64,000 bases of DNA, taken from contig JAUYMU010000128.1 of the NCBI GenBank assembly GCA_030698405.1, positions 1-64,000 of the forward strand, given 5' to 3'. Shown here piece after piece: positions 24,619-33,118 of the stretch. The translations under genes were made by a program, and so were the position numbers. The DNA comes from Bacteroidota bacterium. Its GTDB lineage: Bacteria; Bacteroidota; Bacteroidia; Bacteroidales; Prolixibacteraceae. Below the pieces are notes generated by a model. It searched no databases, was not told the DNA's origin, and saw nothing but the letters and a program-made list of their open reading frames with translations. How positions within the stretch are numbered: position 1 is the stretch's first letter; every line of letters begins with the position of its first letter.

Positions 24619-26109
24619 ATGCCTGAAATTAAAATACTTCAAAAAAAACAAGTTGTAACCATTGTCCCCGGAGAAGGAAATACGCTTTTGAAAGTTCTTC
24701 AGGAGAATGGTTTTGACATTTATTCCCTTTGCGGAGGAAATGGAACTTGCGGAAAATGCATGGTTTACGTGAAAGGGGTTGGGGAAGTCACTTCCTGCAT
24801 TTATCAGGTTACCGGCGATATCGAAATTGTTCTTCCTGAAAAACGGGAAGCAAATATTCTGGTCGGGCAGCATGAGCATACTGTACTTGTGCCTTTTAAT
24901 CCGGGCGCATCAACCGATTTGTCCTATTTCCCACACGGAGTTGCCGTCGACATCGGAACCACGACCCTTGTTTTTTATCTGGTCAACCTGATTACCGGAG
25001 CCATCATCGAAACACGGGCTGCTGTAAATCCGCAGACCAAATACGGCGCTGATGTAATTTCGAGAATCAACTATGCAGCAACGACTTCCGGCGGATTAAA
25101 AGCACTTCAGAAAGAAATACTTGACGCGATAAATTACCAACTTGATCATTTTGTTGAAGTTGCAGAAATAACCGCCAACGAAGTGGTGAAAATAAGCATT
25201 GCCGGAAATACCACCATGTTGCACCTTTTGCTTGGTATCGATCCTTTGCCAATTGCACTTGCACCCTTTACACCTGCTTTTGTCGATCAACAAATCCTGA
25301 AAGGCCGCGAGTTGAATTTGTATTGCCATCCTGAAGCTGAAATTAAAATACTTCCTTCAATTGCTGCGTATGTTGGGGCCGATATTGTGGCCGGAATTGC
25401 ATCGATAAAACCTTTGGCCGAATACCAGCGGTTTTTGTTTATGGATATTGGTACCAATGGCGAGTTGGCGTTGGTTACTCCTGAAAAAATCTGGTGCTGC
25501 GCCACTGCTGCCGGGCCCGCTTTCGAGGGTGCAAATATCAGTTGCGGAATGAGTGCCGTTGAAGGCGCTATCAGCGTTTTTAATGCCGACGGGTACAGTG
25601 TGATTGGAAGTGCAGCTCCTGTCGGATTGTGCGGTTCTGGACTGATTGATGTGGTTGCTCATCTGGTTGAAAACAAACTGGTGCAAAGCGATGGTTTGCT
25701 TTCCGAAGATTTTGTAATTGTTCCGGGGACTTCAGGAAAAAATAGTATTGTATTGACACAGCAGGACATCCGCGAAGTTCAACTGGCCAAGTCGGCCATT
25801 ATGGCCGGAGTGAAGGTTTTGCTTAAAAAAGCTTCGCTCACGTTTGATGATTTGGATGCACTCTTTTTGGCCGGTGGATTTGGAAACTACATTGATTTGG
25901 CGAGTGCAATTAAAATTGGCATGTTGCCAAAAGAGATGGAACACAAAACCATTTCGCTGGGAAATACATCGGGTACAGGGGCTTTGCTTGCCTTGAAATC
26001 GGTGCAGTTCGATCAGATTATTCAGGATATCCGCAACCGGTCGTGCTATGTAGAACTTTCGGACAACGAAGACTTTGTGCTGGATTACGTGATGAACATG
26101 GATTTTTGA
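24619..26109 (+). CDS. 2Fe-2S plus ASKHA ATPase protein of the DUF4445/RACE type (corrinoid-enzyme activator-like)
   Basis: 496 residues. The N-terminal ferredoxin-like domain has Cys38, Cys44, Cys47 and Cys60; the last Cys lies closer than in typical plant-type ferredoxins. Residues ~105-490 form the DUF4445 region: V-D-I-G-T-T-T-L-V and M-D-I-G-T-N-G-E-L (phosphate loops of the ASKHA fold), I-A-G-N-T-T-M, and a C-terminal L-A-G-G-F-G-N-Y. Known relatives (RamA, AcsV, RACE proteins) use ATP to reduce Co(II) corrinoid proteins back to Co(I). No corrinoid protein, methyltransferase or methionine synthase gene lies nearby. The next gene (propeller, 43 nt downstream) may be co-transcribed. The partner is unknown. 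Confidence 0.85.
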   Translation: MPEIKILQKKQVVTIVPGEGNTLLKVLQENGFDIYSLCGGNGTCGKCMVYVKGVGEVTSCIYQVTGDIEIVLPEKREANILVGQHEHTVLVPFNPGASTDLSYFPHGVAVDIGTTTLVFYLVNLITGAIIETRAAVNPQTKYGADVISRINYAATTSGGLKALQKEILDAINYQLDHFVEVAEITANEVVKISIAGNTTMLHLLLGIDPLPIALAPFTPAFVDQQILKGRELNLYCHPEAEIKILPSIAAYVGADIVAGIASIKPLAEYQRFLFMDIGTNGELALVTPEKIWCCATAAGPAFEGANISCGMSAVEGAISVFNADGYSVIGSAAPVGLCGSGLIDVVAHLVENKLVQSDGLLSEDFVIVPGTSGKNSIVLTQQDIREVQLAKSAIMAGVKVLLKKASLTFDDLDALFLAGGFGNYIDLASAIKIGMLPKEMEHKTISLGNTSGTGALLALKSVQFDQIIQDIRNRSCYVELSDNEDFVLDYVMNMDF

Positions 26110-26152
26110 GGTGTAAAATAATCAATAACCAATAATCAATAACCAATACTCA

Positions 26153-27391
26153 ATGGAAAATTACAAAACACTTGCATTTCTGTTATGCCTGACTGCATTT
26201 GCTTTTACGCAGCAAAGCCAAACCATTTCGCAATGGCGCGGAATCAATCGCGATGGAATTTATCAGGAAAAAAACCTACTGAAGGTCTGGCCTGATGCCG
26301 GTCCGAAATTGCTTTGGCTGAACGAAGAAATTGGCCATGGGTACAGTTCTCCTGTAGTTACAAGCAAACAACTGTTTATCAATGGCGAAATTGACAGTGT
26401 CAGTCATCTCTTCGCGTTCGACTTGAAAGGAAAACTGATATGGAAATCACCCAATGGGGCGGAGTTTTTTGGAACAGGTTATTCTGCCAATTTCCCCGGT
26501 TCTCGGTCAGCTCCCACTGTTTACAACGATTTGGTATATGTGTGTTCAGGAATGGGACGAATTGCCTGTTTCGAAGCAGCTTCGGGAAAAGAAGTCTGGG
26601 CGCTCGATATGGTTGGTAATTTGGGTGGAAAACTAAATATGTTCGGTTATTCGGAATCGCTGCTGGTTGACGAAAAGAACGTTTATTGCTATCCCGGCGG
26701 CGCTGAATCGAATGTTGTTGCGCTCGATAAATTTACAGGCAAAGTTATCTGGACTTCAAAAGCTTTGAGCGATCCTGTTTCGTTCTGCTCGCCGCTCATG
26801 GTCAGGCTTCCGGAGCGAAACGTACTTGTAACCTTGTCGCGTGAATATATGCTTGGGTTGGATGCCGGCAACGGCGAGTTGTTGTGGTCGCACAAGGAAG
26901 ATTCTGTAAAACTGGAAGGTGAGCATTGCAATACACCCATTTACGCTGATGGTTTTATTTATAGCGTGTCGGCTGATAACAATGGGAATGGGGCTTATAA
27001 ACTTGAATTAGCGCCTGATGGAAAGATGGTTAAAGAACTCTGGCGAAATGTGAACGTGAAAAATGCAATGGGTGGAATCATGAAGATTGAAGGGAAACTT
27101 TATTGTACTTCAGACGATAAAAAACTTAAATGTCTCGATCCGGAAACCGGTTTAGTAGTCGATTCACTCAATAATATGCGGGGAAGTATCATTTTTGCCG
27201 ACGGCCATTTGTATTGTTATACCGATAACGGCTACGTAAACCTGATTAAACTTTCAGGAAGCAAAATGGAAGTAGTCAGTAAATTCAAGATTGAAAAGGG
27301 AACAAAAGAACATTTTGCACATCCGGTAATTGCAAACGGTATATTGTATATCAGGCACGGAAACGCACTGATGGCTTATGAAATAAGGTAG
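26153..27391 (+). CDS. Secreted PQQ-type beta-propeller protein
   Basis: 412 residues with a signal peptide (~1-20, ending T-Q-Q). The mature part has repeated PQQ_2-type blades: L-F-A-F-D-L-K-G-K-L-I-W-K, A-C-F-E-A-A-S-G-K-E-V-W-A, V-A-L-D-K-F-T-G-K-V-I-W-T and L-G-L-D-A-G-N-G-E-L-L-W-S, each ending in a G-x-x-x-W pattern. The opening Q-W-R-G-I-N-R-D-G-I-Y is typical of the periplasmic PQQ-like family in Bacteroidota and Planctomycetes. No residues for real PQQ dehydrogenase chemistry were identified, so it is likely a binding or scaffold protein. It lies 43 nt downstream of the Fe-S/ASKHA gene and is ended by a hairpin. Confidence 0.85.
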   Translation: MENYKTLAFLLCLTAFAFTQQSQTISQWRGINRDGIYQEKNLLKVWPDAGPKLLWLNEEIGHGYSSPVVTSKQLFINGEIDSVSHLFAFDLKGKLIWKSPNGAEFFGTGYSANFPGSRSAPTVYNDLVYVCSGMGRIACFEAASGKEVWALDMVGNLGGKLNMFGYSESLLVDEKNVYCYPGGAESNVVALDKFTGKVIWTSKALSDPVSFCSPLMVRLPERNVLVTLSREYMLGLDAGNGELLWSHKEDSVKLEGEHCNTPIYADGFIYSVSADNNGNGAYKLELAPDGKMVKELWRNVNVKNAMGGIMKIEGKLYCTSDDKKLKCLDPETGLVVDSLNNMRGSIIFADGHLYCYTDNGYVNLIKLSGSKMEVVSKFKIEKGTKEHFAHPVIANGILYIRHGNALMAYEIR

Positions 27392-27394
27392 TTT

Positions 27395-27430
27395 AAAGGA
27401 TTCCATCTCTGAAAAAGGGATGGAATCTTT
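27395..27430 (+). terminator. Terminator-like hairpin after the PQQ-type propeller gene
   Basis: GATTCCATC (27399-27407) pairs with GATGGAATC (27419-27427) around an 11-nt loop, followed by TTTAG. It starts 8 nt past the stop at 27391. Confidence 0.6.
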
Positions 27431-27449
27431 AGATATCATCTCAATTTAC

Positions 27450-27457
27450 TAAATTTG
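27450..27457 (+). promoter_or_regulatory. TAnnTTTG promoter box before the HEAT-like gene
   Basis: TAAATTTG fits the Bacteroidota -7 consensus and lies 23 nt upstream of the ATG at 27481, just past the preceding terminator. A matching -33 TTTG was not found. Confidence 0.4.
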
Positions 27458-27480
27458 CCAAAAATTAAAATGGTTTAAAA

Positions 27481-28008
27481 ATGACGAGCGATCATACACA
27501 TAACGAACACAACAATATTTTAAAGGCAATACAATCGGCTGATTCAATTGTAGTTATTGAGGCGCTCGATGAATTGCGCGTTTCAGGAAAAACTTCTGAT
27601 ATTCCGATCCTGGTGGAGATGTTGCACCAAAGTCAAAACCCTGAAATTAAAGCCAAAATAGCTGGCATATTTGCAAATTTAAAGGATAAAGATTCTGTTC
27701 CTTTAATGATTGAAGCCATTCATAATCAGAAGTATGCACCCGAATTGAAACAATTGGTTTCCAGTTGCTGGGAAAACGGGCTCAATAACACCAATTATCT
27801 GTCGCTATTCGTTGATTTGCTCATCAGTCACGACTTTCTGGTTGCTTTCGAAGCATATACAGTGATCACAAACATGGAAACAACCATTGATCAGGCCAAA
27901 ATCGATACAGAGATCGAAAAGCTTGATCAGGCCATACATACCACTACTGATGAAAAGAAAGCGCTGATGCTTGATGTGATTGATTTTTTGCCATCAATAG
28001 GATCTTAA
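27481..28008 (+). CDS. HEAT-repeat-like protein
   Basis: 175 residues, all-helical. The segments I-Q-S-A-D-S-I-V-V-I-E-A-L-D-E-L, D-I-P-I-L-V-E-M-L, P-E-I-K-A-K-I-A-G-I-F-A-N-L-K-D and S-V-P-L-M-I-E-A-I follow the HEAT pattern of paired helices with conserved Asp turns. Two to three repeats are visible (residues ~15-110); the last 60 residues are helical and charged. No signal peptide, so it is cytoplasmic. Such proteins act as small scaffolds. Convergent with the DHOD-like gene (8-nt gap), with its own upstream promoter-like box. Confidence 0.7.
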   Translation: MTSDHTHNEHNNILKAIQSADSIVVIEALDELRVSGKTSDIPILVEMLHQSQNPEIKAKIAGIFANLKDKDSVPLMIEAIHNQKYAPELKQLVSSCWENGLNNTNYLSLFVDLLISHDFLVAFEAYTVITNMETTIDQAKIDTEIEKLDQAIHTTTDEKKALMLDVIDFLPSIGS

Positions 28009-28016
28009 AATACCGG

Positions 28017-29000
28017 TTATTTTCCTGAAAAATACTTCATGAATTGTGCTCTTTCGTATTGCATTGGATCAGGAATGTTTTTGTACGACAAACGTCCGCG
28101 GAAATCTTCAATCTTTTTGAAATTTTGTTTCTTCATAAAAGCATTTAAATCGGTTAGCATTCCGGCAATAAGTTGCGAACCGTTGATGTAAATACCTGAA
28201 CAAACCTGCACTGCCTGCGCACCGGCCAGCAATTGTTTAATAACAGCTTCGCCATCGTGAATACCTGTGCTTGCAGCAATTTCAACTTTTGGCAACTGCG
28301 ACGAAATCAGTCCTATCCAGCGCAACGAACGGCGTATGTCAGCCGGCGAACTGAATACATCAGAGGATGTGATCTGCATCTTTTCAATATCGATATCCGG
28401 CTCATAAAACCGGTTAAACAATACCAACGCGTTGGCGCCATGAGCAACCAGCCGGTCGGCCATCGAAACCAAATTGGTATAATAATAGCCGATTTTAACC
28501 GAAACCGGAATTGTCACCTGTTTTTTTACTTCAGAAACAATTTTAAGGTAAAGTTGCTCTATTTCTTCCGAACTTCTTTGCCGCGCGGTTGGTACAAAAA
28601 ATAAGTTGAGTTCAAGGGCGTCGGCGCCGGCATTCTCAAAATCTTTTGCAAAAACGGTCCATTCGGAAGCCGACATACAGTTGATGCTTGCGATGATTGG
28701 TATTTCCGTTTCTTTTTTCGCCTCGCTCAACAAGTTGAGGTGCCTGGTAATCGAATTGTTGCGGGTGTAATTCCAGATATAATCTTCGGCCTCGGGGTAT
28801 AAATTCTGCGGATCGCGGTTTATCAGGTCACTTACCTCGTTGTTGATTTGTTCCTCGAAAATGGATTTTAGTACAACTGCTCCTGCTCCTGCATTTTCAA
28901 GGTCTTTGATTTTTTCAATCGAGTTTGTGAGTCCTGAACTTGCTACAATAATGGGATTTTTTAGTTTTAATCCCATGTATTTAGTTTCTAAATTTATCAT
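28017..29000 (-). CDS. Dihydroorotate dehydrogenase-like flavoprotein
   Basis: 327 residues. It starts with M-I-N-L-E-T-K-Y-M-G-L-K-L-K-N-P-I-I-V-A-S-S-G-L, the DHOD-like barrel opening. A-S-I-N-C-M-S, A-L-E-L-N-L-F, P-V-S-V-K-I-G-Y (FMN contact), A-L-V-L-F-N-R-F and C-terminal S-T-G-I-H-D-G-E-A-V and A-Q-A-V-Q-V-C-S-G fit the FMN-binding beta/alpha barrel. The catalytic base region differs from PyrD (N-C-M-S in place of the N-x-S/C-P-N loop), so pyrimidine synthesis is not assumed. Bacteroidota carry such 'DHOD-like' copies beside a true PyrD. Reductant and substrate are unknown. It runs in the same direction as the YggS gene, 43 nt downstream. Confidence 0.82.
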   Translation of the reverse strand: MINLETKYMGLKLKNPIIVASSGLTNSIEKIKDLENAGAGAVVLKSIFEEQINNEVSDLINRDPQNLYPEAEDYIWNYTRNNSITRHLNLLSEAKKETEIPIIASINCMSASEWTVFAKDFENAGADALELNLFFVPTARQRSSEEIEQLYLKIVSEVKKQVTIPVSVKIGYYYTNLVSMADRLVAHGANALVLFNRFYEPDIDIEKMQITSSDVFSSPADIRRSLRWIGLISSQLPKVEIAASTGIHDGEAVIKQLLAGAQAVQVCSGIYINGSQLIAGMLTDLNAFMKKQNFKKIEDFRGRLSYKNIPDPMQYERAQFMKYFSGK

Positions 29001-29043
29001 ATCGTTTGGTTTTTAAGGTAATTTTAAATCATAGAAACCACTT

Positions 29044-29724
29044 TTATGGTTTCAAACTGTAATTTCGTTCGCCAAATATAGTACTTCCAATTCGCACCAT
29101 CGTACTTCCTTCTGCAATTGCAATCAAATAATCGCCCGACATGCCCATCGAAATCTCTTTGAAATCAAAATTAGCAGTAAAAAACTCTGATTTTAGCTTT
29201 TCGAAATTTTTTTTCAGGTTGGCAAACTCTTTCCTGATCTGGTTTTCATCATCAGTGTAGGTTGCCATTCCCATTACTCCTGAAATTTTCACGTTCCCCA
29301 ACACTTTAAATTCGGCCGAATTCAGCATTTCTGTGGCTTCCTGCATCGATAGGCCAAATTTGGTTTCCTCTTCGGCGATGTGAAATTGCAACAGACAAGG
29401 AATGATCCGCCCCACTTTTTTTGCTTCTGCATCAATAGATTTGAGCAATTTAAAAGAATCGACACCGTGGATGAGATGAACGAATGGTGCGATGTATTTT
29501 ATTTTGTTCGTTTGCAGATGACCGATAAAATGCCATTCAATGTCTTTCGGCAGTTCGTCGAATTTCCAAACCATTTCCTGAACCTTGTTTTCGCCGAAAG
29601 ACCGCTGTCCGCAATCGTAGGCTTCCAGAAGCAGTTCGGCTGGCTTGGTTTTCGAAACAGCTACCAATCGAACATTTTCAGGCAAATTTGCTTTTACTTT
29701 TTCAATATTTTCAGCTATGCTCAT
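29044..29724 (-). CDS. YggS/PROSC-type pyridoxal-phosphate homeostasis protein
   Basis: 226 residues from the ATG at 29724; an in-frame TTG three codons upstream is less likely. The PLP-binding lysine is in R-L-V-A-V-S-K-T-K-P. Other family marks are F-G-E-N-K-V-Q-E, W-H-F-I-G-H-L-Q-T-N-K, S-M-G-M-S-G-D-Y and the end M-V-R-I-G-S-T-I-F-G-E-R. The family is a single barrel domain that buffers PLP and influences amino-acid pools; it is not an active racemase. It precedes the DHOD-like gene by 43 nt. Confidence 0.92.
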   Translation of the reverse strand: MSIAENIEKVKANLPENVRLVAVSKTKPAELLLEAYDCGQRSFGENKVQEMVWKFDELPKDIEWHFIGHLQTNKIKYIAPFVHLIHGVDSFKLLKSIDAEAKKVGRIIPCLLQFHIAEEETKFGLSMQEATEMLNSAEFKVLGNVKISGVMGMATYTDDENQIRKEFANLKKNFEKLKSEFFTANFDFKEISMGMSGDYLIAIAEGSTMVRIGSTIFGERNYSLKP

Positions 29725-29817
29725 AACGTTCAAAAATAATATACAAAAAATAAAAAACCTGCCATATTTCGGATTTTTATTTGCTACGGCTGAATACTGA
29801 ACGCTTTTACTTTTCCC

Positions 29818-29825
29818 TATCTTTG
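29818..29825 (+). promoter_or_regulatory. TAnnTTTG promoter box immediately before pabB
   Basis: TATCTTTG, 9 nt upstream of the preferred pabB ATG at 29835. If functional, the transcript leader would be only a few nucleotides. No -33 TTTG was found at the expected spacing. Confidence 0.4.
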
Positions 29826-29834
29826 ACGCCCGCT

Positions 29835-30806
29835 ATGAACGAGAGAAAACAACATACGATAAATCGGATGAATGAATTGGGTGCAAAGGGCAGTCCTTTT
29901 GTTTTTATCATTGATTTTGACTTTGAAAAACCATTGATTTTTGATTACCGCGAATCAACAGAATTGCTTTGGAAAACGCCCGGACAAAGCAATTTTATTC
30001 CTGAAAACTTCGCCTGTGACGAAATTCGATGGAATATTCATCCGGTTGAATTGCAGGAGTTTGAAAAAGCATTTGCCAAAGTTCAGTATCATATTCACAA
30101 TGGCGACACTTATTTGCTAAACCTGACAATGCCCACCAAAGTTGAGACGAACCTGAGTATGCAGGAGATGTTTCATTTAAGTGATGCACCATACAAAATC
30201 TGGCTCAGAAATCAGTTTGTATGCTTTTCTCCTGAAATTTTTGTACGGATAAATGATGGAATTATTTCGTCGTTTCCGATGAAGGGAACCATTGATGCCA
30301 ATATCGAAAATGCAGAACAACAGCTTCTTAATGATGAAAAGGAAGTTGCAGAACATCATACCATTGTCGATCTGATCCGTAACGACCTGAGCATGGTTGC
30401 CACCGATGTAAAAGTGGATCGTTTCAGGTATGTCGATCGGATTTCAACCAACCAGAGCGATTTGCTGCAAATGAGTTCCGAAATTTCAGGTAAACTTCCG
30501 GAGAATTACCAGCAATCAATCGGCACAATATTGGCTAAATTATTACCAGCCGGTTCGATCTGCGGAGCGCCAAAAACCAAAACAGTTGAAATTATAAGGG
30601 ATGCTGAAACCTACAAGCGTGGTTATTACACCGGCATTTTCGGCGTTTTCGATGGCCGAAACCTTGACAGTTGCGTCTTGATCAGGTATATGGAACAAGA
30701 TGGCGATCAATTGACCTTCAAGAGTGGGGGAGGAATTACCTTTTTAAGTGACTGCCATGCAGAATACAACGAACTAATTCAGAAAGTATATGTCCCCATT
30801 GCTTGA
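29835..30806 (+). CDS. pabB: Aminodeoxychorismate synthase component I
   Basis: 323 residues from the ATG at 29835 (a frame extension from a TTG adds 18 unlikely residues). It shows chorismate-utilising-enzyme motifs: F-P-M-K-G-T-I-D-A near 155, V-D-L-I-R-N-D-L-S, and the C-terminal signature S-I-C-G-A-P-K-T-K, ending with Y-T-G-I-F-G-V. It makes 4-amino-4-deoxychorismate for folate with a glutaminase partner (PabA/TrpG type), which is not nearby. The short N-terminus is typical of Bacteroidota PabB. It overlaps the lyase gene by 17 nt, so the two are translationally coupled. Confidence 0.9.
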   Translation: MNERKQHTINRMNELGAKGSPFVFIIDFDFEKPLIFDYRESTELLWKTPGQSNFIPENFACDEIRWNIHPVELQEFEKAFAKVQYHIHNGDTYLLNLTMPTKVETNLSMQEMFHLSDAPYKIWLRNQFVCFSPEIFVRINDGIISSFPMKGTIDANIENAEQQLLNDEKEVAEHHTIVDLIRNDLSMVATDVKVDRFRYVDRISTNQSDLLQMSSEISGKLPENYQQSIGTILAKLLPAGSICGAPKTKTVEIIRDAETYKRGYYTGIFGVFDGRNLDSCVLIRYMEQDGDQLTFKSGGGITFLSDCHAEYNELIQKVYVPIA

Positions 30807-31386
30807 ATCACTCAAACTGAAAGACGGGATCGTTCAGAACCTGAACTACCATCAGGACAGGCTGAACCGTTCGATGGAAGAGTTGTTTCCAACAGTCCAA
30901 AATATTGATTTGGCGAAGGAAATCTCAATTCCGGAGAATTACAAATCAGGAATATTTAAGATCAGGGTTTTGTATGGCCAAACCATCGAGAAAATTGAAA
31001 TTGAGCCGTATGATTTTCGTTCCATCCAAAGTCTGAAAGTGGTTCACCACGAAAGCATCGACTACCATTTGAAATTTACAGATCGGCAAATACTTCAGGA
31101 ATTATTTGCCCGGCGGGGCGATTGCGATGATATTATCATTGTTAAAAACGGTTTGGTAACCGATTCGTTTGCCGCCAATTTGCTTTTTTTCGATGGAGAA
31201 AAATGGTTCACACCGAAAACACCTCTTTTAAAAGGTACGAAACGGCAACTTTTGATTGACAGCGGTATTGTTTCTGAAAAGGAAATCAGGGAAGCAGATA
31301 TTCGAAGCTATCAGAAAGTTGGGCTGATCAATGCCATGATTGATTTTGAAGAAATGACGTTGATCTCTGTTGAGCAAATATTTTAG
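30790..31386 (+). CDS. pabC: Class IV PLP-dependent aminotransferase-family protein, probable aminodeoxychorismate lyase
   Basis: 198 residues. The N-terminal L-L-E-S-L-K-L-K-D-G-I-V-Q-N-L-N-Y-H segment matches class IV enzymes (arginine-containing R-L-N-R). K-I-R-V-L-Y-G carries the putative PLP lysine. The C-terminal part has T-D-S-F-A-A-N-L-L-F and the P-L-L-K-G-T-K-R motif. It is shorter than typical PabC (~270), a form common beside Bacteroidota pabB. The overlap with pabB strongly suggests it splits aminodeoxychorismate into pyruvate and 4-aminobenzoate, completing folate precursor synthesis. Confidence 0.85.
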   Translation: MSPLLESLKLKDGIVQNLNYHQDRLNRSMEELFPTVQNIDLAKEISIPENYKSGIFKIRVLYGQTIEKIEIEPYDFRSIQSLKVVHHESIDYHLKFTDRQILQELFARRGDCDDIIIVKNGLVTDSFAANLLFFDGEKWFTPKTPLLKGTKRQLLIDSGIVSEKEIREADIRSYQKVGLINAMIDFEEMTLISVEQIF

Positions 31387-31400
31387 TGTTTAATTTTACG

Positions 31401-31416
31401 TCAACTTCGAAGTTGA
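31401..31416. other. Perfect 16-bp palindrome between convergent genes
   Basis: TCAACTTCGAAGTTGA is its own reverse complement. It lies between the ends of pabC (31386) and the PIN toxin (31433). It could fold as a stem or be a binding site; no T-run follows. Confidence 0.4.
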
Positions 31417-31432
31417 TAATTCTTGATGGAAA

Positions 31433-31846
31433 TTATATTCGTTGAAGATATTGTTCTGCAGTCAGTACCGGTATCTTCGATTTCAGAAAATCTTTCAAGT
31501 TTCGTGTAATAATCATATCGTCTCCGTTTTCAAGAGCCGAATAATATTGTAAGGCATCTTCATAGTCTTTAAAATCACTATCATTTAATGATAATCCAAT
31601 AATTTTATCATCCAGGCTAATCACTTTGACAAGCAATTTCAATCTACGAAGTATCAACTTGGATTCTTCGGGTTTTCTTTCTTTCAAAAGAATATAGTTT
31701 GTATTGGCAAATGTTAGCGCAGAAACGCACAATTGAAGTTTCAACTTATCGGCCAAAGAAAAAAGTTGAGCTGCCGATCTGTAAAATGGTTCTCGTTTCG
31801 CAAGCAAATCTATTACGATATTTGTATCCAGAAATAAGCTTTTCAT
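31433..31846 (-). CDS. vapC: PIN-domain protein, VapC-type toxin
   Basis: 137 residues, one PIN domain. The acidic nuclease residues are in L-F-L-D-T-N-I-V-I-D (Asp7 and Asp12), with a Glu mid-sequence and Asp residues in F-K-D-Y-E-D-A-L and M-I-I-T-R-N-L-K-D-F. PIN toxins cut RNA, often initiator tRNA or rRNA, until bound by their antitoxin. It starts within the antitoxin gene (4-nt ATGA overlap), a classical toxin-antitoxin arrangement. A second, broken PIN toxin lies at 37727-37834. The module looks intact. Confidence 0.85.
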   Translation of the reverse strand: MKSLFLDTNIVIDLLAKREPFYRSAAQLFSLADKLKLQLCVSALTFANTNYILLKERKPEESKLILRRLKLLVKVISLDDKIIGLSLNDSDFKDYEDALQYYSALENGDDMIITRNLKDFLKSKIPVLTAEQYLQRI

Positions 31847-32088
31847 TTGTACTTGTCTGTAAGGTAGTTTGAATAGTCATTCTTAAAATCAAAGTCTTCA
31901 TCCAAATGAATGACACCACTTAAACTTTCGACCAATGGAGTAATCTCAAAATTGTCTTTTTTTTGTTCAGTAATAGATTCAAGATAGGATTCGACCATTT
32001 TGGAAAGACTGATTTTGTGATTCTGTGCGTAATCTTTCGCTCTTTCAATCACCTTCTTTTTTAACCTGATTGTAAGTTTTGTTTCCAT
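31843..32088 (-). CDS. Antitoxin of the PIN toxin, ribbon-helix-helix type
   Basis: 81 residues from the ATG at 32088; a longer frame to 32214 adds about 42 implausible residues. The N-terminus E-T-K-L-T-I-R-L-K-K-K is a ribbon strand, followed by two helices (V-I-E-R-A-K-D-Y-A and S-L-S-K-M-V-E-S-Y), as in DUF6364-type RHH antitoxins. An acidic C-terminal tail would bind the toxin. The 4-nt overlap with the PIN gene supports the pairing. It probably represses its own promoter. Confidence 0.82.
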   Translation of the reverse strand: METKLTIRLKKKVIERAKDYAQNHKISLSKMVESYLESITEQKKDNFEITPLVESLSGVIHLDEDFDFKNDYSNYLTDKYK

Positions 32089-32271
32089 TGAAATTAATTT
32101 TAGACGTACAAATATATATATCTGATACGCCACCAACAAATTACGCCACCAAGTTTTTATTAAAAAGTAATTTTTCATTTTAAATCCGATCATGTCAAAA
32201 TCTATTGATGACAATTATTGAAGTAAATAAAATAATTACAAAGGACAAATAATAACGGTTCTAAAAGATTT

Positions 32272-33033
32272 TCAAACAACCACTTGCAATCCGTCATACG
32301 ACAAAAATACGTCCTCCGGAAGTTCCGATTGTACTTCCCCGTGAAATCCCATCTGATGTGAAAGGTGTGTCAGATAAGCTTTTCCGGGTTTAACCTCAGC
32401 AATAATTTCAAGTGCCTGATCAAGATTGTAATGCGAAATATGGTATTCTTTCCGCAGAGCATTCAGTACCAAAACATCCAGGCCACGCAGTTTGTCAATT
32501 TCTGGCTTTTCCAATCGGTTAACATCGGTCACGTAGGCAATTTTTCCAAACCTGAACCCAAAAACCGGTAATTTATAATGAAATCCACGGATTGGCAACA
32601 CTTCCAGGTCTCCAATCATGAATGGTTTGTTTTCAAGCAGGTGCAGGTGCATTTGCGGGATTCCGGGATATTTATAGTTGGCAAACACGTAATCGAAAAT
32701 ACGGCGGATAGCAATCTGCACACGCTCCTCAGCATAAATATCGGTAGGTTGTTTTTGTGCCCAGTTGAAAGCACGGATATCGTCGAGGCCAAATATATGA
32801 TCGGTATGTTCGTGGGTTAGCAGGATCCCGTTTAAGTGTCGAACCTTGTGTGTCAGCATCTGTTGCCGGAAATCGGGACCGGCATCAATTACCAGACATT
32901 GAGTTTCGGTTTCAATCATCACCGAAGCGCGCAACCGCTGATCTTTTGGATTATTCGACAAACACACCGGGCATTGACACGCAACCACCGGAACTCCCTG
33001 CGAGGTACCTGTTCCTAAAAAAGTAAGTTTCAC
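32272..33033 (-). CDS. MBL-fold metal-dependent hydrolase (PhnP-like)
   Basis: 253 residues. It begins M-K-L-T-F-L-G-T-G-T-S-Q-G-V-P and contains T-H-E-H-T-D-H (H-x-H-x-D-H motif) with A-G-P-D-F-R-Q before it. It also has A-Y-V-T-D-V-N and the C-terminal A-Y-L-T-H-L-S-H. Two zinc ions are expected. Two Cys pairs, C-Q-C-P-V-C near residue 20, give an additional structural metal site as in PhnP-type proteins. Likely a phosphodiesterase-type hydrolase; the substrate is not known. Divergent from the RsmI-like gene. Confidence 0.85.
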   Translation of the reverse strand: MKLTFLGTGTSQGVPVVACQCPVCLSNNPKDQRLRASVMIETETQCLVIDAGPDFRQQMLTHKVRHLNGILLTHEHTDHIFGLDDIRAFNWAQKQPTDIYAEERVQIAIRRIFDYVFANYKYPGIPQMHLHLLENKPFMIGDLEVLPIRGFHYKLPVFGFRFGKIAYVTDVNRLEKPEIDKLRGLDVLVLNALRKEYHISHYNLDQALEIIAEVKPGKAYLTHLSHQMGFHGEVQSELPEDVFLSYDGLQVVV

Positions 33034-33096
33034 TTATCTGAAAAATTGATTTATGCAAAAATAAGGATTGCAATGTCGCTACCGAGGGTTTTTATC

Positions 33097-33104
33097 TATT
33101 TTTG
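33097..33104 (+). promoter_or_regulatory. TAnnTTTG promoter box before the RsmI-like gene
   Basis: TATTTTTG, 14 nt before the chosen ATG at 33119. It fits the Bacteroidota -7 box; the -33 element is not clear. Confidence 0.4.
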
Positions 33105-33118
33105 AGAAAAATTTAAAC

